The position numbers and the translations under genes are program-made. A stretch of 64,000 nt of DNA from Mortierella alpina (lineage: Eukaryota; Mortierellomycota; Mortierellomycetes; Mortierellales; Mortierellaceae). The notes under the pieces were generated by a model that saw only the letters and a program-made list of their open reading frames with translations, was not told the DNA's origin and ran no database searches. Of the stretch, positions 21,506-33,772 are shown piece after piece. How positions within the stretch are numbered: the first letter of the stretch is position 1; each line of letters starts with the position of its first letter. The DNA lies in NCBI GenBank assembly GCA_029449245.1, contig JANATF010000009.1:1736001-1800000 (forward strand). Reading direction: 5' to 3'.

Positions 21506-24128
21506 ATGAGAGAACCGCCGGTTGTCATCAACCCGTCACGCAGGACACACTCTGCCCCGCCCAATGTCAAGAAGCCCGTCCCCAACTGGCACCTGCTGGT
21601 CCGGCCCCCAATGTCTGACGCCAACCCTCGAAAGTCGAGTCTCGAGCGTGCCATGGACGAGGATCTTGCGGAGCTGCGAGTCTGCATGGATCACTTTATT
21701 AACTCACGCATGAACGAGGCTGAGCACATGCTGCATGGAAGGGATAAACCCGAGTCGATGTACTATCAGTTTGGCAAAGCGCTCTTGGACGCACTTCGAG
21801 CGATCCTGACCTTTCACCCGGCCGACATTGAAAAGGCCATGCGAAGCTTTGACCTGACCCTCAAGGTTGCCAACAAGCAGCGGAAACAAAGCTGGATGGG
21901 GCTAGGGACAGTCAAGGCGGTGGGAAGCTGGGTCGTAGGGACGGTGGGATCGGGAAGCTTTCGAGGGATGACGCGCATCGAGAAGCACGCTGTAAAGTAT
22001 TCGCCTTGGTCATTTTGTTGTCGAAACCCTTGCTTTTCGCCGTCTCTCCGTTTGCGTGTTTGCGTGAGTTTGATCACACCCGCTAATTTTTTTCTCTTTT
22101 TGCTCTTTTGGTGCTTTGCGATTTGACACACTCGCAGGAGCTCGTGTATGCAGAGGCAACGCTCCTGCGTGCAGGATTCAGTGTTCTTTACCACCAAGAC
22201 TTTTGGTCCATGCTCGAGGAAACGGTATCGCTGCGGTCAGCATTCGCCACCTTCAACGGTCTCAAGGCGCACTTTGATAGCGTGGAACAAGAGCTCAAGG
22301 CGGGTGGGGACATTTCAGAGCACTATCTGGACGAGCATCTAGTCACTGGGCTCATCTTTGCGGCGTCGCTGTTCAACATTGCCATCTCGTTTATGCCTGA
22401 TATAATCATCAAGCTGCTGCAGTTCGTCGGGTTCCCCTCGGATCGGGACTGGGGACTGGCCTTACTCAACACTGCAGGGTTATGGGATCCGAGCGCAGGA
22501 CCTGATTCAGAGATCGAGTTTCAGGAACGGCTCACCTCGCAGACTAACGATGGGATGAGGCGGCAGATTTGTGATATGGGTCCGATCGCCATTCATCTGA
22601 TTGCTGCCTCGTTCCTGCCGTTCCGCCATGTGGACTATACGTTTGCGGAGCGGATCAACGACTATAATCTACACAAGTACCCGGACTCGATGTTCTTTTT
22701 GTTTCTGAAGGCAAGGCATTCTCAAGTCAATACGAGGCTGGAGATGGCGATCGATATCCACGAGGCCATCACGGTACAACCAGAATGGAGAAACCTAAAG
22801 CACGCTTGTATTTTTGAGCAATTGATGTGTGCCATGATGGAGAGCAACCACGATCTCGCCTGCATCAAGAGTCGAGTACTTTTGCGAGAGAGCAACTGGA
22901 CAAAGACCATCTTTCGATATCTGGCGGCCATCACGACCCTAAGGAGAGGCTGGCCCAAGGAGGCCAAACGCGTCGTAGAGCTCATGCGCAAGGTCGAGCC
23001 AGGAATGCAAAAGTTTTGTGGCGTCGAGGTATTTCCCGAGGTAAGGTCAAGAAAAGAACTGGGCACACGGGCGCACATACTTTCAAGTCAATGATGCCCT
23101 TTTCTGACACTGGTGTTCTGTTGCTGACATAGACCTTTTGCGCGAGAAAAGCGAACCGCTATCTGAATGAGGGTTACCGCCTGCTACTGCCCGACTACGA
23201 TTTTTTAGTCCTCTGGAACGGGTTCGACATGATGCCATTAAAGTACCTCAGGGTGGCATTAGCCAACATCATGGTCGAGGTGGAGCGTCTCGAGGCCCTT
23301 CTTCCACCTTCCATGGTTGCCATTCAGGACAGACCCCTCCCCAAAGGCGACTATACCATCGAGGCTACCAAGGGGTTTCTGAGCGCGTTCACGTCTAGCG
23401 TCCACACCCTCACCAATGCCGACAGACTGAAGGATTACGACCACTTTTACGACGACTACTGTATTGCACACTACTTGCTCGGACTCGTCGCAAAACACAT
23501 TGCCTTCTTTCCAGACGCGGTATTTGAGCAGGACATGTGCACACTTGCGACCAAGAGCTTCAGGACTGTGTTCCGATATGCACCCTACATCAAGGACGAC
23601 ACATACGCGTACTACTTTTCACACTACAATATGGGGTTGATCTTGCTGCAGCAGGGGCAACCACAGATGGCCGAGGAAAAGTTCAAGTATCTACTCAGTA
23701 CCATCAACCCTTCGCTCAGAGGCTTGCCCAATCTTATCGCGGGAAAAGGGCGGAACTCGCTAGAGGTTTTGATCTTGGCCAAGGCGCACGCGGCCATGGT
23801 CTTGTTGACGGAGGATCGTGAAAGGGCGGCGGCAGCCGCAGCAGAGGCTGAGGAGGAAGCTCGATCAGCCTTGCGGTTGTGGATGGACAATGGGTCGATG
23901 ACAGGAGCAAATAGAGTGTCGTTCTCTGCGGTGGACGTGAGCACGAAGGGACATGGGCCGTCGTCTTCCATGGTCGGGATGAGCCTGCGGGCCAGACAAA
24001 GGCAAGGGCTGGGGTCTTCTGTGGCATCGTCGTCGGATGTGGCGTCCATGGGTTCCGGCAGGAGTTCTGCCAAGCTGACGCAGGACTTTCGGCAATTTCC
24101 GATCGTCGACCCCATCTACCAGCGTTGA
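21506..24128 (+). CDS. IML2/TTC39 family protein (tetratricopeptide, DUF3808)
   Basis: Yeast Iml2 works with lipid droplets and mitochondria in clearing protein inclusions; animal homologues are TTC39. Exons 21506-21991, 22138-23040 and 23133-24128 give 794 aa. Family features run the whole length: FINSRMNEAEHMLHGRDKPE, TFHPADIEKAMRSFDLTLKV, ELVYAEATLLRAGFSVLYH, LLQFVGFPSDRDWGLALLN and the C-terminal TPR helices with YYFSHYNMGLILLQQGQPQM. A Glu/Ala-rich coiled segment and a Ser-rich tail end the protein. Length and order fit fungal members. The start is the first ATG of the frame, just after a pyrimidine-rich leader. Confidence 0.9.
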
Positions 24129-24433
24129 TACCCCTAATATGTAATATTCAATTGTACCACTGTAAACCCCCCCCCCCCAGACAGGCCAAGTGTTTGAAAG
24201 CATAGTGCATTGTTGGCAGGGACGCGTCTTGACCTAGTGCTGCTTTGAGAGACGAGAAGGGCTGCATGATGCAGGCTGCCAACGGGCTTCCTGCAGCGTG
24301 CACCTTTTCTTTTCTGCGCAATTCCCAATAAGAGACTAGCTCTTTCCTTATTCCTTTCTCCTCTTTGCTCTCTGTCTTCTTTTCTTTTCTTTCCTTCTCA
24401 GTATCCACCCTTCACCATCTCATAGTCCCTAGC
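24129..24433. other. Short intergenic stretch with a C run
   Basis: It contains a ~12-base C run near 24168 and a pyrimidine-rich leader immediately before the FUN14 gene. No gene seen. Confidence 0.5.
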
Positions 24434-25748
24434 ATGCTCGTCACAACTCTACACACGTTGAGGTCAGTGACACTCCTCAGAACCACGGTCCAAAGCCTGC
24501 CCACTGCCGCTGCCGTCCCAGGCGCCTTCTCGCGTCAAGGTGTCAAGACCTTGCCAGCTGCATTCCTCCAACAGCGATTCGCTTCCACTGCATCCGCCTC
24601 ACACTGTAAGGAATCCAAGGACAATGTGGAATTCGGAGACTGTCGAGCCTGCAGTTTGGCTCTGTTAGAGAGAACCCCATTCCTAATGACATGGGGTTCG
24701 GACTTTTTGACGTTCCAAGCCCCACGCATGCACTCCCTTTCATGGTAAACTTATGCGCTATCTACCTTTATCCTTCTACTTAGTGGCTGCAGTCCGCGGT
24801 AGATCATCCGTCTTGGGGTCCAACACCATCCAAGCCGCGTTCAAGCGTGCAGGATCAGGAATGGCTGCCACTTCCAGCAGGACGTTGATCGGTGCTGGAG
24901 CTGCAACGACTTGTATTTTTGGCCCATTGATCTACTCTCGATCGGTCGTAGGTCTTGGTCTCTCGTCCACCTCGTCGTCTAGATACATTGCTCATTGTGC
25001 ACCTGCCACCCCAAGTAAGGCCATGATTCAACGGTGATTGGGTTTTCTGTGATGACAAAAAGCTAGCGGCTCCGTGGCAAAGGCCAAGCTCGGAGCAGGA
25101 GCTGCCTGTTAGTGATGTAATGATTGGGAGTTGCAAAAGTTGTTTCGCAGATCGGCACAAGCGGAATGACCGCCGACAGGAGTCCGCTAAAAAGAAATCG
25201 AGAGGTCCAACTAACTGGCGCATTATTACTCTATTCATTTCATTCTGTCTGGCTTTCGATAGTCGGTGTTCGATCCAACACTTATGATGCGTGTATGTAT
25301 TCCGCCCAAATCCCTTTCGCACTTTTTTTTGTGTGTCGGTATAATTGAGAGTGCAGTGCTTTCTGACAATGACTTCTCTCCTTTGTTTTTCGTTTTGGCA
25401 GATGGATACCAAAAGGAACCTCTCATCAACACCAAGGAGTTGACGTTCGGTATGGCCATGGGTCTCTGCTCGGGCTTTCTATTCAAGAAGCTTGGAAAGA
25501 TGATGATGCTTGTGGTCGGTCTTGGATTCGTCTCTTTGCAGATGCTCACTAGCTCGGGATACGTCCAGGTCAATTGGACTTTGATCGAGACAAGATTCAA
25601 GGACCAGTTTGATGTGGACAGGGACGGAAAAGTCACCATGAACGACGCCAAGCATGGATTCCGGTGGCTGATGGAGCTGTTGACCAGGAACTTTCAGTTC
25701 AAGTCAACATTCGTTGGAGGATTTGTGTTGGGATTCCGATATGGATAA
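24434..25748 (+). CDS. FUN14-domain mitochondrial protein
   Basis: FUN14 proteins are mitochondrial membrane proteins; the animal member FUNDC1 is a mitophagy receptor. Exons 24434-24605, 24784-25014 and 25402-25748 give 249 aa. The N-terminus is basic and rich in Ser/Thr/Ala, ending near QQRFAST, a likely targeting sequence. The C-terminal third is the FUN14 domain: LTFGMAMGLCSGFLFKKLGK, MMMLVVGLGFVSLQMLTSSG and YVQVNWTLIE. An EF-hand-like DVDRDGKVTMNDA and a final membrane segment follow (FVGGFVLGFRYG). The Asp/Asn-rich loop is commonly seen in fungal members. The ~390-base second intron is long for this window, and a missed small exon there is possible. Confidence 0.85.
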
Positions 25749-26065
25749 AAAGAGAGCAGACAGGGGAGTGTTGACAGAAGTAGTCGACCTTCGCCGCTCA
25801 ATACATAAAACGCGCGCGATGGCATATGTCTTTTTTTAAAAAAAATGCTGGCTTGGTCTTCATTTTTGCGTGATTGTCTATTAGGGTGATTTTCTGCTTC
25901 CTTTCTGACCCATCACATAGCCTGCATCCTCATCGTATGGTAGCGAGTAAAGGGGACAGACATGGGAGAGCGAGGTGAAAATGATGAAGGAAGCAAGACT
26001 ATACGAAGCGCGTACCGAGTTAGCAGGAGTATTGCCAATACGGCCATCATCCTCACAGCCTGCAT
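25749..26065. other. Convergent intergenic region
   Basis: Gene-free space between the stop codons of the FUN14 and PP5 genes. A T/A run near 25831 may belong to 3' ends. Confidence 0.5.
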
Positions 26066-28055
26066 TCAAAATCCTCCACGGAAGCGGTTATTGTATGGTT
26101 GTGTCTTGGGGTGCTCTACCGCATCGAACTGTACATAGTCCAGCTTGAAATGCTTTTCCTTGTCAGGTGTAATATTGATGTACGCTCCCTTGTTGCCCAC
26201 AGAGTCACTGCAGAAATAGCATTGGAATAAAAGAGGGGTCAGAACCATGCCAGGATAGAAGAAGGCAACAATCTCAAAAGTGAACATGGGCAAGTTAACA
26301 AGCTTACCAGTAGTTAGGTGCTGAGAAGATGGTGACGCAGCGCCCATTGTGCTCTACATGGTATCCTTCCTGCTTGACTTCGTGGCTTCGAATGACCATA
26401 TCTATGGAACGAGAATGTGCACACTCACACGTCAGCGCTTTTTAAAAACTCCCCCTCAGGTGCATCACAGGACTGTGGGTCGTGTGCTCTTACCAATGTT
26501 GTTCATCTTGCAAAAGTTCTCTGTGACATCTGGTCCAAACTTTTGTCCAACACCACGAGCACTTGGACTCCTTCCAGGCTGAGGCTGAGGATCTGCCCAG
26601 AGCAATTCGGACATCAGTCCGCCCTGCCCAGGTTGACCCTTGCTAATACGGTCAATGTTCTTGATCTCCTCGAGTGTCACATCGTCTCTCGAGCTCAAAC
26701 CGCCATGGACGACGAAAATCTTTTTCTGAACCAAGTGCGCGAGCGGCAAGGTAGTAAAGGTCTCGGAAAAGATCTTGAACATGGTCTCTGAGAATTTGGC
26801 CTTGACCTCATCCTCGAAACCATAGACCTTGTTCATGTCGTCGGTTTCGTGGTTGCCACGAGTCAGATACATTCCCGTGGGGTAAAGCAGCTTGTAAGCA
26901 AAGAGGGTCAAGATGATCTCAAGCGAGAAGCTTCCTCGGTCCACAAAGTCGCCATTGAACAGGTAGGCATGTTTCTCCGAGGGTCGTCCATTGAGTTTGA
27001 AGATGTTGTTAAAGTCGTAGAACTGTCCGTGCACATCTCCGCAGATTGTAAGTTTTGAGTCTTCAGGAATATCGACATCGACGAGCGAGGGTTGTTCCAT
27101 GAAAAACTCTCTGACTTGAAGAATGATCTAGTTTTGTAAAAAAGAAAAGTGATTTACGTGGTTCCAGATCAGCTTCATGGGTATGCATCCAACTAGTCAT
27201 TTCCTAGTTCCGTTTAGACAACACATACCTCATAGGCGTAACGCTTGTGGATCTTCTTTTGGGCAACAAAGCGCTCAATCATGTCGTCGACAAACTCCTT
27301 GGTGATCTTGCCGTCGTCGATCCTAACGCCATCATAAGAGTCCTCGACAATGATGGACTGGGTGTCGATCGAGTCCGAGACCTTCCTGACGACTTCGTTG
27401 CTGGCAATTGCCTTTTCAAACGCCATCCTTGTCACGGTCTTCTCACAGTCCTCGAGCTTCAGCTTTGCATCCTTGTCGTTAGGGGCAATTTTAACCACGA
27501 CCCTGAAGTCCTTGGCAGCCTCCTTGTACCGGGCCAGGGCATACTTTCCGACACCACGGCGATAATAACCCTTGGGGTATTTCGGGTCGACTTCTACAGC
27601 CTTGTCTCCATCCCTATGAGATCAAAGTATGCGTGCGTTAGAATGAGGGTTGCTTTTTTTTTCTTCCATCTGATTCTTTCTCCTTGTGTAATCGAGGTAG
27701 TGCGGCTTTGAATCCAAAAGACACAACGTACAGAATGGCAGCGCCATATTCCTCGAGTTTTGTATGGGCAAAGGCTCTGTTGGCGTAGTAGGCAGCGACG
27801 TTTGGGTTCAACTCGATTGCCTCAGTGTACTTTTCAATGGCCTCGTGAAACTTCTTGGCTGAGGAGGAGGAGGAGGAGGAGTGAGTGGTAATTGGGGATT
27901 AGAGGGAGGTTAGTAAGGGCTGCCTCGCCTGTATGGCACTTGTTTTTGTTTGTTCTTCAGTTGGTTGCATAGGGTGTACCTGCAAAAAGGACATTGGCCT
28001 CCTCCTTGATGGCATTGGCCTTTGCGGCGACTTCGTCAGAGACCTGTGTTGCCAT
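26066..28055 (-). CDS. PPT1: Serine/threonine protein phosphatase 5 (PPT1/PP5) with TPR domain
   Basis: PP5 is a PPP-family phosphatase that binds Hsp90 through its TPR domain. Six exons (28055-27980, 27858-27732, 27613-27229, 27127-26494, 26401-26308, 26207-26066) give 485 aa, near the usual 490-500. Three TPR units occupy residues ~10-115 (ELNPNVAAYYANRAFAHTKL; DPKYPKGYYRRGVGKYALAR). The catalytic domain has CGDVHGQ, NGDFVDRG, TRGNHETDDMN, VVHGGLSS, IRSHE and FSAPNYC, so all metal and phosphate ligands of the family are present. The C-terminus YNNRFRGGF is typical of PP5. A GAGA-rich tract lies just upstream of the ATG on the coding-strand 5' side. Confidence 0.95.
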
Positions 28056-29252
28056 GGTGAGGGGAGAGAGAGAGAGAGAAAGAAAGAGTGGAAGGAGAGA
28101 GAGGCGGAGAAGGATGGGGAAGAGGGGATGGATGAAGAGAGGTGTGCAATTGGCGACAACGAAGGTCAAAAGATCTGAGATCTCAGGCGACCACTGAGCG
28201 TGAGGGTTGGGACGAATTTCGATTGCCAGTCTTTCTTGTGCCTCCTGTCTCACTCAGTCGTTGCAGGCAAAAATGGTTCTTTGCGCGCCCCACTTTCCGT
28301 TTTTCCTCTCACGGTCTGTCTCGGCGTGTTCATTGCGTTGCTCACTCTTGTTTCTCCTGCCGCTCGCTGCCTCTCTCCTGTTCTCCCCTGTTCTCTCGTG
28401 TTCTCTCGTGTTCTTTCGTGTTCTCGTGGCATCACCTCTGGCTTCTTTCATCCACATAGGAGGGGAGCGGGCAGGCTGTGCCGGTTGTGTAGGGAAAAGG
28501 CACTCGCTCTTTCGGCTCATGGTTTCCAAGCCTTTAGTAGTATATCCCAACCCAAAATGCCATGTGCCTTGAGAACTTTGGTTCCTTCGTTTGTTTCGAC
28601 AAATTCATATAGAATGAAAATGCATGAGTCTGGCACACGCGTCCTTTGCCTTGAAGGCCCTACATTACAATTGAAAACCGGCAATGCATGCCCTTGAAGA
28701 GCAGGGACTGACCAAGGCGATACATGGATCACTAAACTATGGCCTGCAATAACACCTTTCTGATCATCCTCTCACTTTTCTTACCATTACCGTCTTTGTC
28801 TCCATCCAATAAGCTTCCAAGAACAAAGGAGAGATCCTCACCCTAGAATGCATCATGAGCTCCCACTGTCTGCACCTGCACGGTATGCAAGAGAATCATG
28901 ACACACGGCAGCGGCAGGTGTCTAAAAGACTGTTGCTTTGGCAGCCAAATAGCATCAACAATTTATGCATATGTTAGGGTGATAGCTGCACAACTTAGGT
29001 CGACCCCAGCCCCTTGCCAAGCGCGACAACAATCGCTATGGATTGGAGGTATTTTTTTATCCTAGTTTGCTCTTTATTGACAGTCGAAGGGGTGTAAGCT
29101 TCCTTTTCGTCTTTTCGCGTCGAGGGTGGCGATTGAGCACCTCAAGCGCAAGCGATGAGGGTTTTTGGAGCACAGGCCTATGTCTCGCGAAGGTGTCCCA
29201 AGTTCAACGCGTAGAGCCGTGGTGCGAGTAGATGATGACGTGTTTTACAGTG
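28056..29252. other. Intergenic region between PP5 and the mobile element
   Basis: No gene recognised. The part next to PP5 is its promoter, with a GA/TC-rich stretch at 28060-28140. A tract of TGTTCTC-type repeats lies at 28375-28430. Confidence 0.5.
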
Positions 29253-29254
29253 TA

Positions 29255-29277
29255 CAGTCGACTCTCTATAAAGGAAA
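29255..29277 (+). repeat. Left terminal inverted repeat of the FEN1-Fanzor element
   Basis: This 23-base end matches the reverse complement of the right end at all but one position (A at 29268 against T). It is preceded by TA at 29253-29254. Confidence 0.88.
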
Positions 29278-29488
29278 TGGATAAAGTTAACGTTTGACAC
29301 ACGTCTCAGAGACATTGCACAACACATAGCGACACTTGCCTTATCTACTTTTGAAGGTAGACGGAGGACCGTCTGCAACAAGGCAAAGTGTCAGAACCAT
29401 AGCCTACACAGCTGATTTCAAGCAAACAGAGCATGCAGCTTCAATGTCACTTACAAATTTGTTATGGGGTTTCGACCCCATTGAATGC
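29278..29488 (-). ncRNA. Candidate guide-RNA (omega RNA) region, 3' of the Fanzor gene
   Basis: In TnpB and Fanzor loci the guide scaffold is transcribed from the region downstream of the nuclease gene up to the element end, and the guide comes from adjacent flanking DNA. Here that corresponds to this ~210-base non-coding strip on the minus strand, ending at the left TIR. The placement rests on position only. I did not establish a conserved fold. Confidence 0.3.
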
Positions 29489-32400
29489 TTACTGCTGGCG
29501 AGGAACCTTGGGCGATCCCGCGTCTTCCAGCACATCCCCTGCAGGCCTCTTGCTCCTTCCAAGCCTCTCCTTCCCTTGGTGGAGAGCTGAAAACGTACAG
29601 TGCGGCGGAGGTTGATCCTCAAGTAGCGGAAGACAGTCCATGCGCAGTGGTGGCGGTGGGAAAGACACTGGTCTCGGCGCTGGCATGAACTTTGAAGGGC
29701 GCTCTTGCCTTTCCAGCTGTGCTTGGCAAATCCGGCCAATGTTCTCGCTACCCACCGCGTCTCGGTCAAAGTGCATCCGACAAGTAGGACAGTAGCGAGA
29801 GCGAGTCCGTCCGACGTTGCGCAGGAAAGTGTTACACGCTGGTCGGGGACACTTGGCCGAGGTAAAATATTCGTGACAGCCAACCACTGGGTATCCCAAA
29901 CCCTTCAACTAAGAGGTGAACAACGAATGCAAAAAATAGATGTGTTGGAAACCTGTGGTATGATGCTGCGGTCTGCACACTCAAAATATGTTCTCACCTT
30001 CTTGACCAGCCTTGCCTCCAGTACCGAATGCTTTGATGGCATCCCAGTTTGACTGTTGAATGTTGCGAGACCAACACAGAGCACGACTGGATGCCCATCT
30101 GAATCGTACTTGTTGCTCTCGTTCTGCCCGACCATTCTCAGGATGCCTTTGATGGCTAGGTCAATACAACTGACTTGTGCTTGTCGCGACGCCCAGCTCT
30201 TTTTCAAGAACCAAGTTTCCTGGTAAAAAGTGACGATGCTGTCGAAAACAGATCGAATGGTGCCGGTGCTAGCGCTGCTGGTGCTGTTTGCGGTAGTGCT
30301 GGCGCCGGTCATGTACGTGAAGTACTGAGCAAGTGTTGCGCGTGAGAAAGGAGGGATACTTGATTCTAGATCCCGAATGCCTGTCACCTCTTTCCTGGAC
30401 TCAAGCAGTCGCCTGAATTTGACGTAAGGGGCCGACAGGAACTTCCTTGTTATCTTGACCACATGACGTTTCTGACCGTTGCGTGGGTCCAGCTTGGCGA
30501 CGACGAGGGCGTTAATCTCCCCGGGGTCAGCACCTAGGACAATGGTGTCATTGGCGGGCGGGCAGTCCTCAGGCCTTTGGTACACAGTCTCCACATTCTG
30601 CAGCAACTTGGACCTCTGCTTCCAATTCACTTGGCGCGCTGAAGTGCCCGGCCCTGAAACATGAGCCATGCTCGACGCTGCTGCTTCATGACGCAGCTGA
30701 GTGTTGGATGAACCCTCCTCCATGTTGTCGTCGTCGTCGAGAAATGGAGCCTGGATCGTGAGTTGCTGAACAGTATCGGTAATGTCATCTTGGTCGGACG
30801 TGTCGTCCTCCTCGCCTTCGCCCTCCAGCTCCCAGAACTCGACTCGAATATCGGTTCGACCTTTCCTTCGTTCCTCTCGGGCCGCTGTTGGACGATGATA
30901 TTTTGTATCATAAGCCAACATGTTCAAAACATGGCCGTTTGTCACGACTGTCCCTTTCAGCTTGTAGTGAGTCGCAAGTTGGTCTTCCTGAAGGGAAGCG
31001 TGCCGGAATTGACCATGACCAAAGAGTTCGTTGATAAATAGTGCCTTGTGATGAAGCACGAACTCTTTAGCAGCTTTTTTGGTACTGCCCTCTTGTCCGA
31101 GCGCGCTGAGGATGTGCTGGGTGAAGGTTTTGGTGGCTGGATGTGCCCAAAAAATGTCAATGAGGGTTGACTCAGACAGACATATGAATCCTTGCTTGAG
31201 GGAAGCTTTGGGGAAATCGGCGTAGCTACCGGTCAGCCCATTCTTCTCAAAAAAGAATTCAATGTCGCTCTTGTCCTTGTCCTCGTTCTTTTCACCGAGC
31301 TATGGATGTGGACAACATTCTGCTAGTAAATGATGATAAACCACCCTCATTTTTCCGCCGCTGACAAAACAAACTTACATCGGCATTGCGATAATGCGAT
31401 CTCATTGATGCTTGAACCGACACCATGGACATGGCGGACATGTCTCGGAATGCCATCCCCTGCGTTCTAGCATCTGGCGCGGTCCTAGACTGGTGGTTGT
31501 TGAGAGGTGGCAGCTTGGTGGCGCGACGAAAAAGATAGTATGCGAGGTCGGCCGCCTCACTTGCTTTTTGGGGTGTGGAGAACTCTTCCTCCTCTGTCTC
31601 CTTTATGACTCCGTAGTAGAGACGAGATGCCAAGGCGTAAATGAAGTCCTTGCTGTCGATTATCTCATCCAACAGTCTCCGTCTATCCGCTGCACTGGTG
31701 GGGATCCACGAGGCAACAGTGGCCCTCAACGGCGTTGTTGGTGCAGGTGTCCGAGATTCTGCGGAGGCTGATGATGCTGAAGCTACTGACGATGCCGAAA
31801 ATAATGATGAAGTTGAAGTCGCCGAAGATGCTGGTAATACTGATACTGATGCAAAGGATACCGAAGGTACAGAGGGAGTCGAGGAGATAGGAGTAGATGC
31901 CGAAGGTGCGGGAGGCGCAGAACTAAAGGTAGTGCCGCAGCCATCCAAGATGGCAGTGATGTAGATAGCGCACGCCCAATATGCGTAGACCTGGACTAGA
32001 TTGAGCAACTCCACTGCTGCCCTTAATTGCGAATGCATGCTGCTGACAGCGTCGCCGTGTCCCTGCTTCCTCAAACAGCCCGCAACAGATCCGATACACA
32101 GTGTTTTTGTCGGGTGTTTCCTGCGAAGGTCGCGGTCCTGTCTTGTTGCGTCTTTGACATTCCGCTTTGCATCCGTCTTGGGCTTGACCCTGGCTCGTCC
32201 TTCTCTTTTTTTCTTCTTAACCTCCTTCTTGGCCGCTGGCGGGCGCTTCCGTTGTACCTGTGCCTGCTTGGGTAGCTCTTGGCTGCGAGGTTTTGCAGTG
32301 CTTATATCCTTGTAACGCGTACCGGCCAAGATCGACTCCTTTGATGCAAAAATTGGACGAAATTGGTTTCTGGTCGAACCACGAGCAACATAGAAGGAGG

Positions 32401-33525
32401 GCCTAGCAGTGTAAGGACAAAAGCGACATGTTAATCTCGGTTATTATAAGTCGCAAATCATAGTAGCGTTGATCTGCAACTTTGCTGAAGTCATTACCTT
32501 GTTGACGGGCCTGGTTTTGTTGTTAGCCTCAAGTTCTTCAACTGGTCGAACCGTTGTCGATATGATCTGTATACGTCGTTGGTGAGGCTTGGACCGTCAA
32601 GAAGGCGCTGCTTATGGTCCCCAAAGACTCTGTGTGCGAGGTGGAAGCGGTGCGGATCGATGGCCTCTCCGGTGGCTGTTGATGCTTTTCGTGAGTACGA
32701 CGCCAGCATGTCAGCAAGGTCCTCAGAGGGTAGTGTCCTGATTATGTCTGCGTTTCTTGCAAGTCCAAGTTGCTCCACGTTCCGACCATAATCATTCTCG
32801 CTGATGATCCCGTACAGAAGTAAATGCCGTGAGGTCGGAAAGTCGAGCGCATGGAGCACGTCTGGCTTCAGGTAGAGACGGTATCCACTCTGCCTTGGCA
32901 TGGGCCTGAGAACCGCCGTGATGCTGTCGTAGATCAAGAGGTCACTGTCTACAGAGACCACGACTCTCTGACGGCGACAACCATCGGCACTTGCTTGGTC
33001 GGGCCCCCGAGCAATGCACACGTCTGCTTCCGTCTCACAGAGGCAGACTCTGACGCCACCAGCCTCGAGGCCATCCCGCAGACCCGCCTTGTCCGCTGCT
33101 GTGAGGACAAACATCTTGCTGATGCTGCGGCTAATCACCTCCATCGTCGTGGCACAGGTCCACTTCCCTTGCCCCGACTTCTCCTTCATCTTCGTCAGCT
33201 CCTTGTCCAAGACCACTTGATCAGCCCTCCTCGTGTTGGATCTCTTGGCGGCGGCATAGGCTTTTTCTTCTGCTGGCCCTCCATCCACATGCAACCGCAG
33301 AGCTGCCTCTCCAAACGTGGCCTTTATTTTGTGCGCGAGTCGGTGACCGACACGATAGGCAGCTCCTGGTTTGTCGTAACTCTCCTCAAACATGGTCTTC
33401 AAGACGGAGAAAAAACACCCTTGTAAGTCCACATCGTAAAAGACGTCCTCCAGAGCCGAGGGTGAGATGGGCTGGGGATCGAGTCCCTTGCTTTTGAGTT
33501 TCTGCCAAAGGCCTGTTACGCCCAT
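29489..33525 (-). CDS. FEN1/XPG-like nuclease fused to Fanzor (TnpB-like RuvC nuclease)
   Basis: Exons 33525-32498, 32402-31379, 31299-29998 and 29908-29489 join in phase to 1257 aa. Residues 1-~270 are a FEN1/XPG nuclease: start MGVTGLWQKL, D31/D33 in YDVDLQG, D81 in HVDGGPAEEK, E164 and E166 in CETEADV, D193 and D195 in SVDSDLLIY, and D245 in ENDYGRNVEQLGLARNAD (helix-hairpin-helix position). A basic stretch at ~394-410 (KKEVKKKKREGR) could be a nuclear signal. Residues ~420-1257 are Fanzor: RuvC-I D942 in LGADPGEINAL, VLCVGLATFNS, E1131 in GCHEYFTSAKC, zinc ligands C1138, C1143, C1158 and C1161, and RuvC-III DRDAVGSENIGRI (D1166). Ser/Ala- and Asp/Glu-rich linkers separate the modules. No frame damage is seen, so both nucleases look active. 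Two adjacent genes instead of a fusion is unlikely because the 32498/32402 junction is canonical and in phase. Confidence 0.88.
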
Positions 33526-33772
33526 ATTGGTAGCGGTGATCCTCCTGGGATGGTTGAAGACTAGTCGAAGAAGGCGCGATGTGATATAGTGTACTGCTAC
33601 TGCTGGGTGAAGGAAAGCAAGGGTTGATATATGCGAACAAGATGTATGCTGCAACAGAGGATGCGAAGATGGAAATAAACCCCTTGGTGACGATGAAAAG
33701 ACATGTAAGGGGCCAGGCTGACAGAGGGCTGTGGCGCCGAAGAGGACTTTGGGAGGGGAGCTCTGGTCGTCA

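Noticed and set aside
31641-31964. Asp/Glu/Ala-rich + strand frame
   Set aside because: Antisense of the Ser/Ala-rich linker in the FEN1-Fanzor protein.
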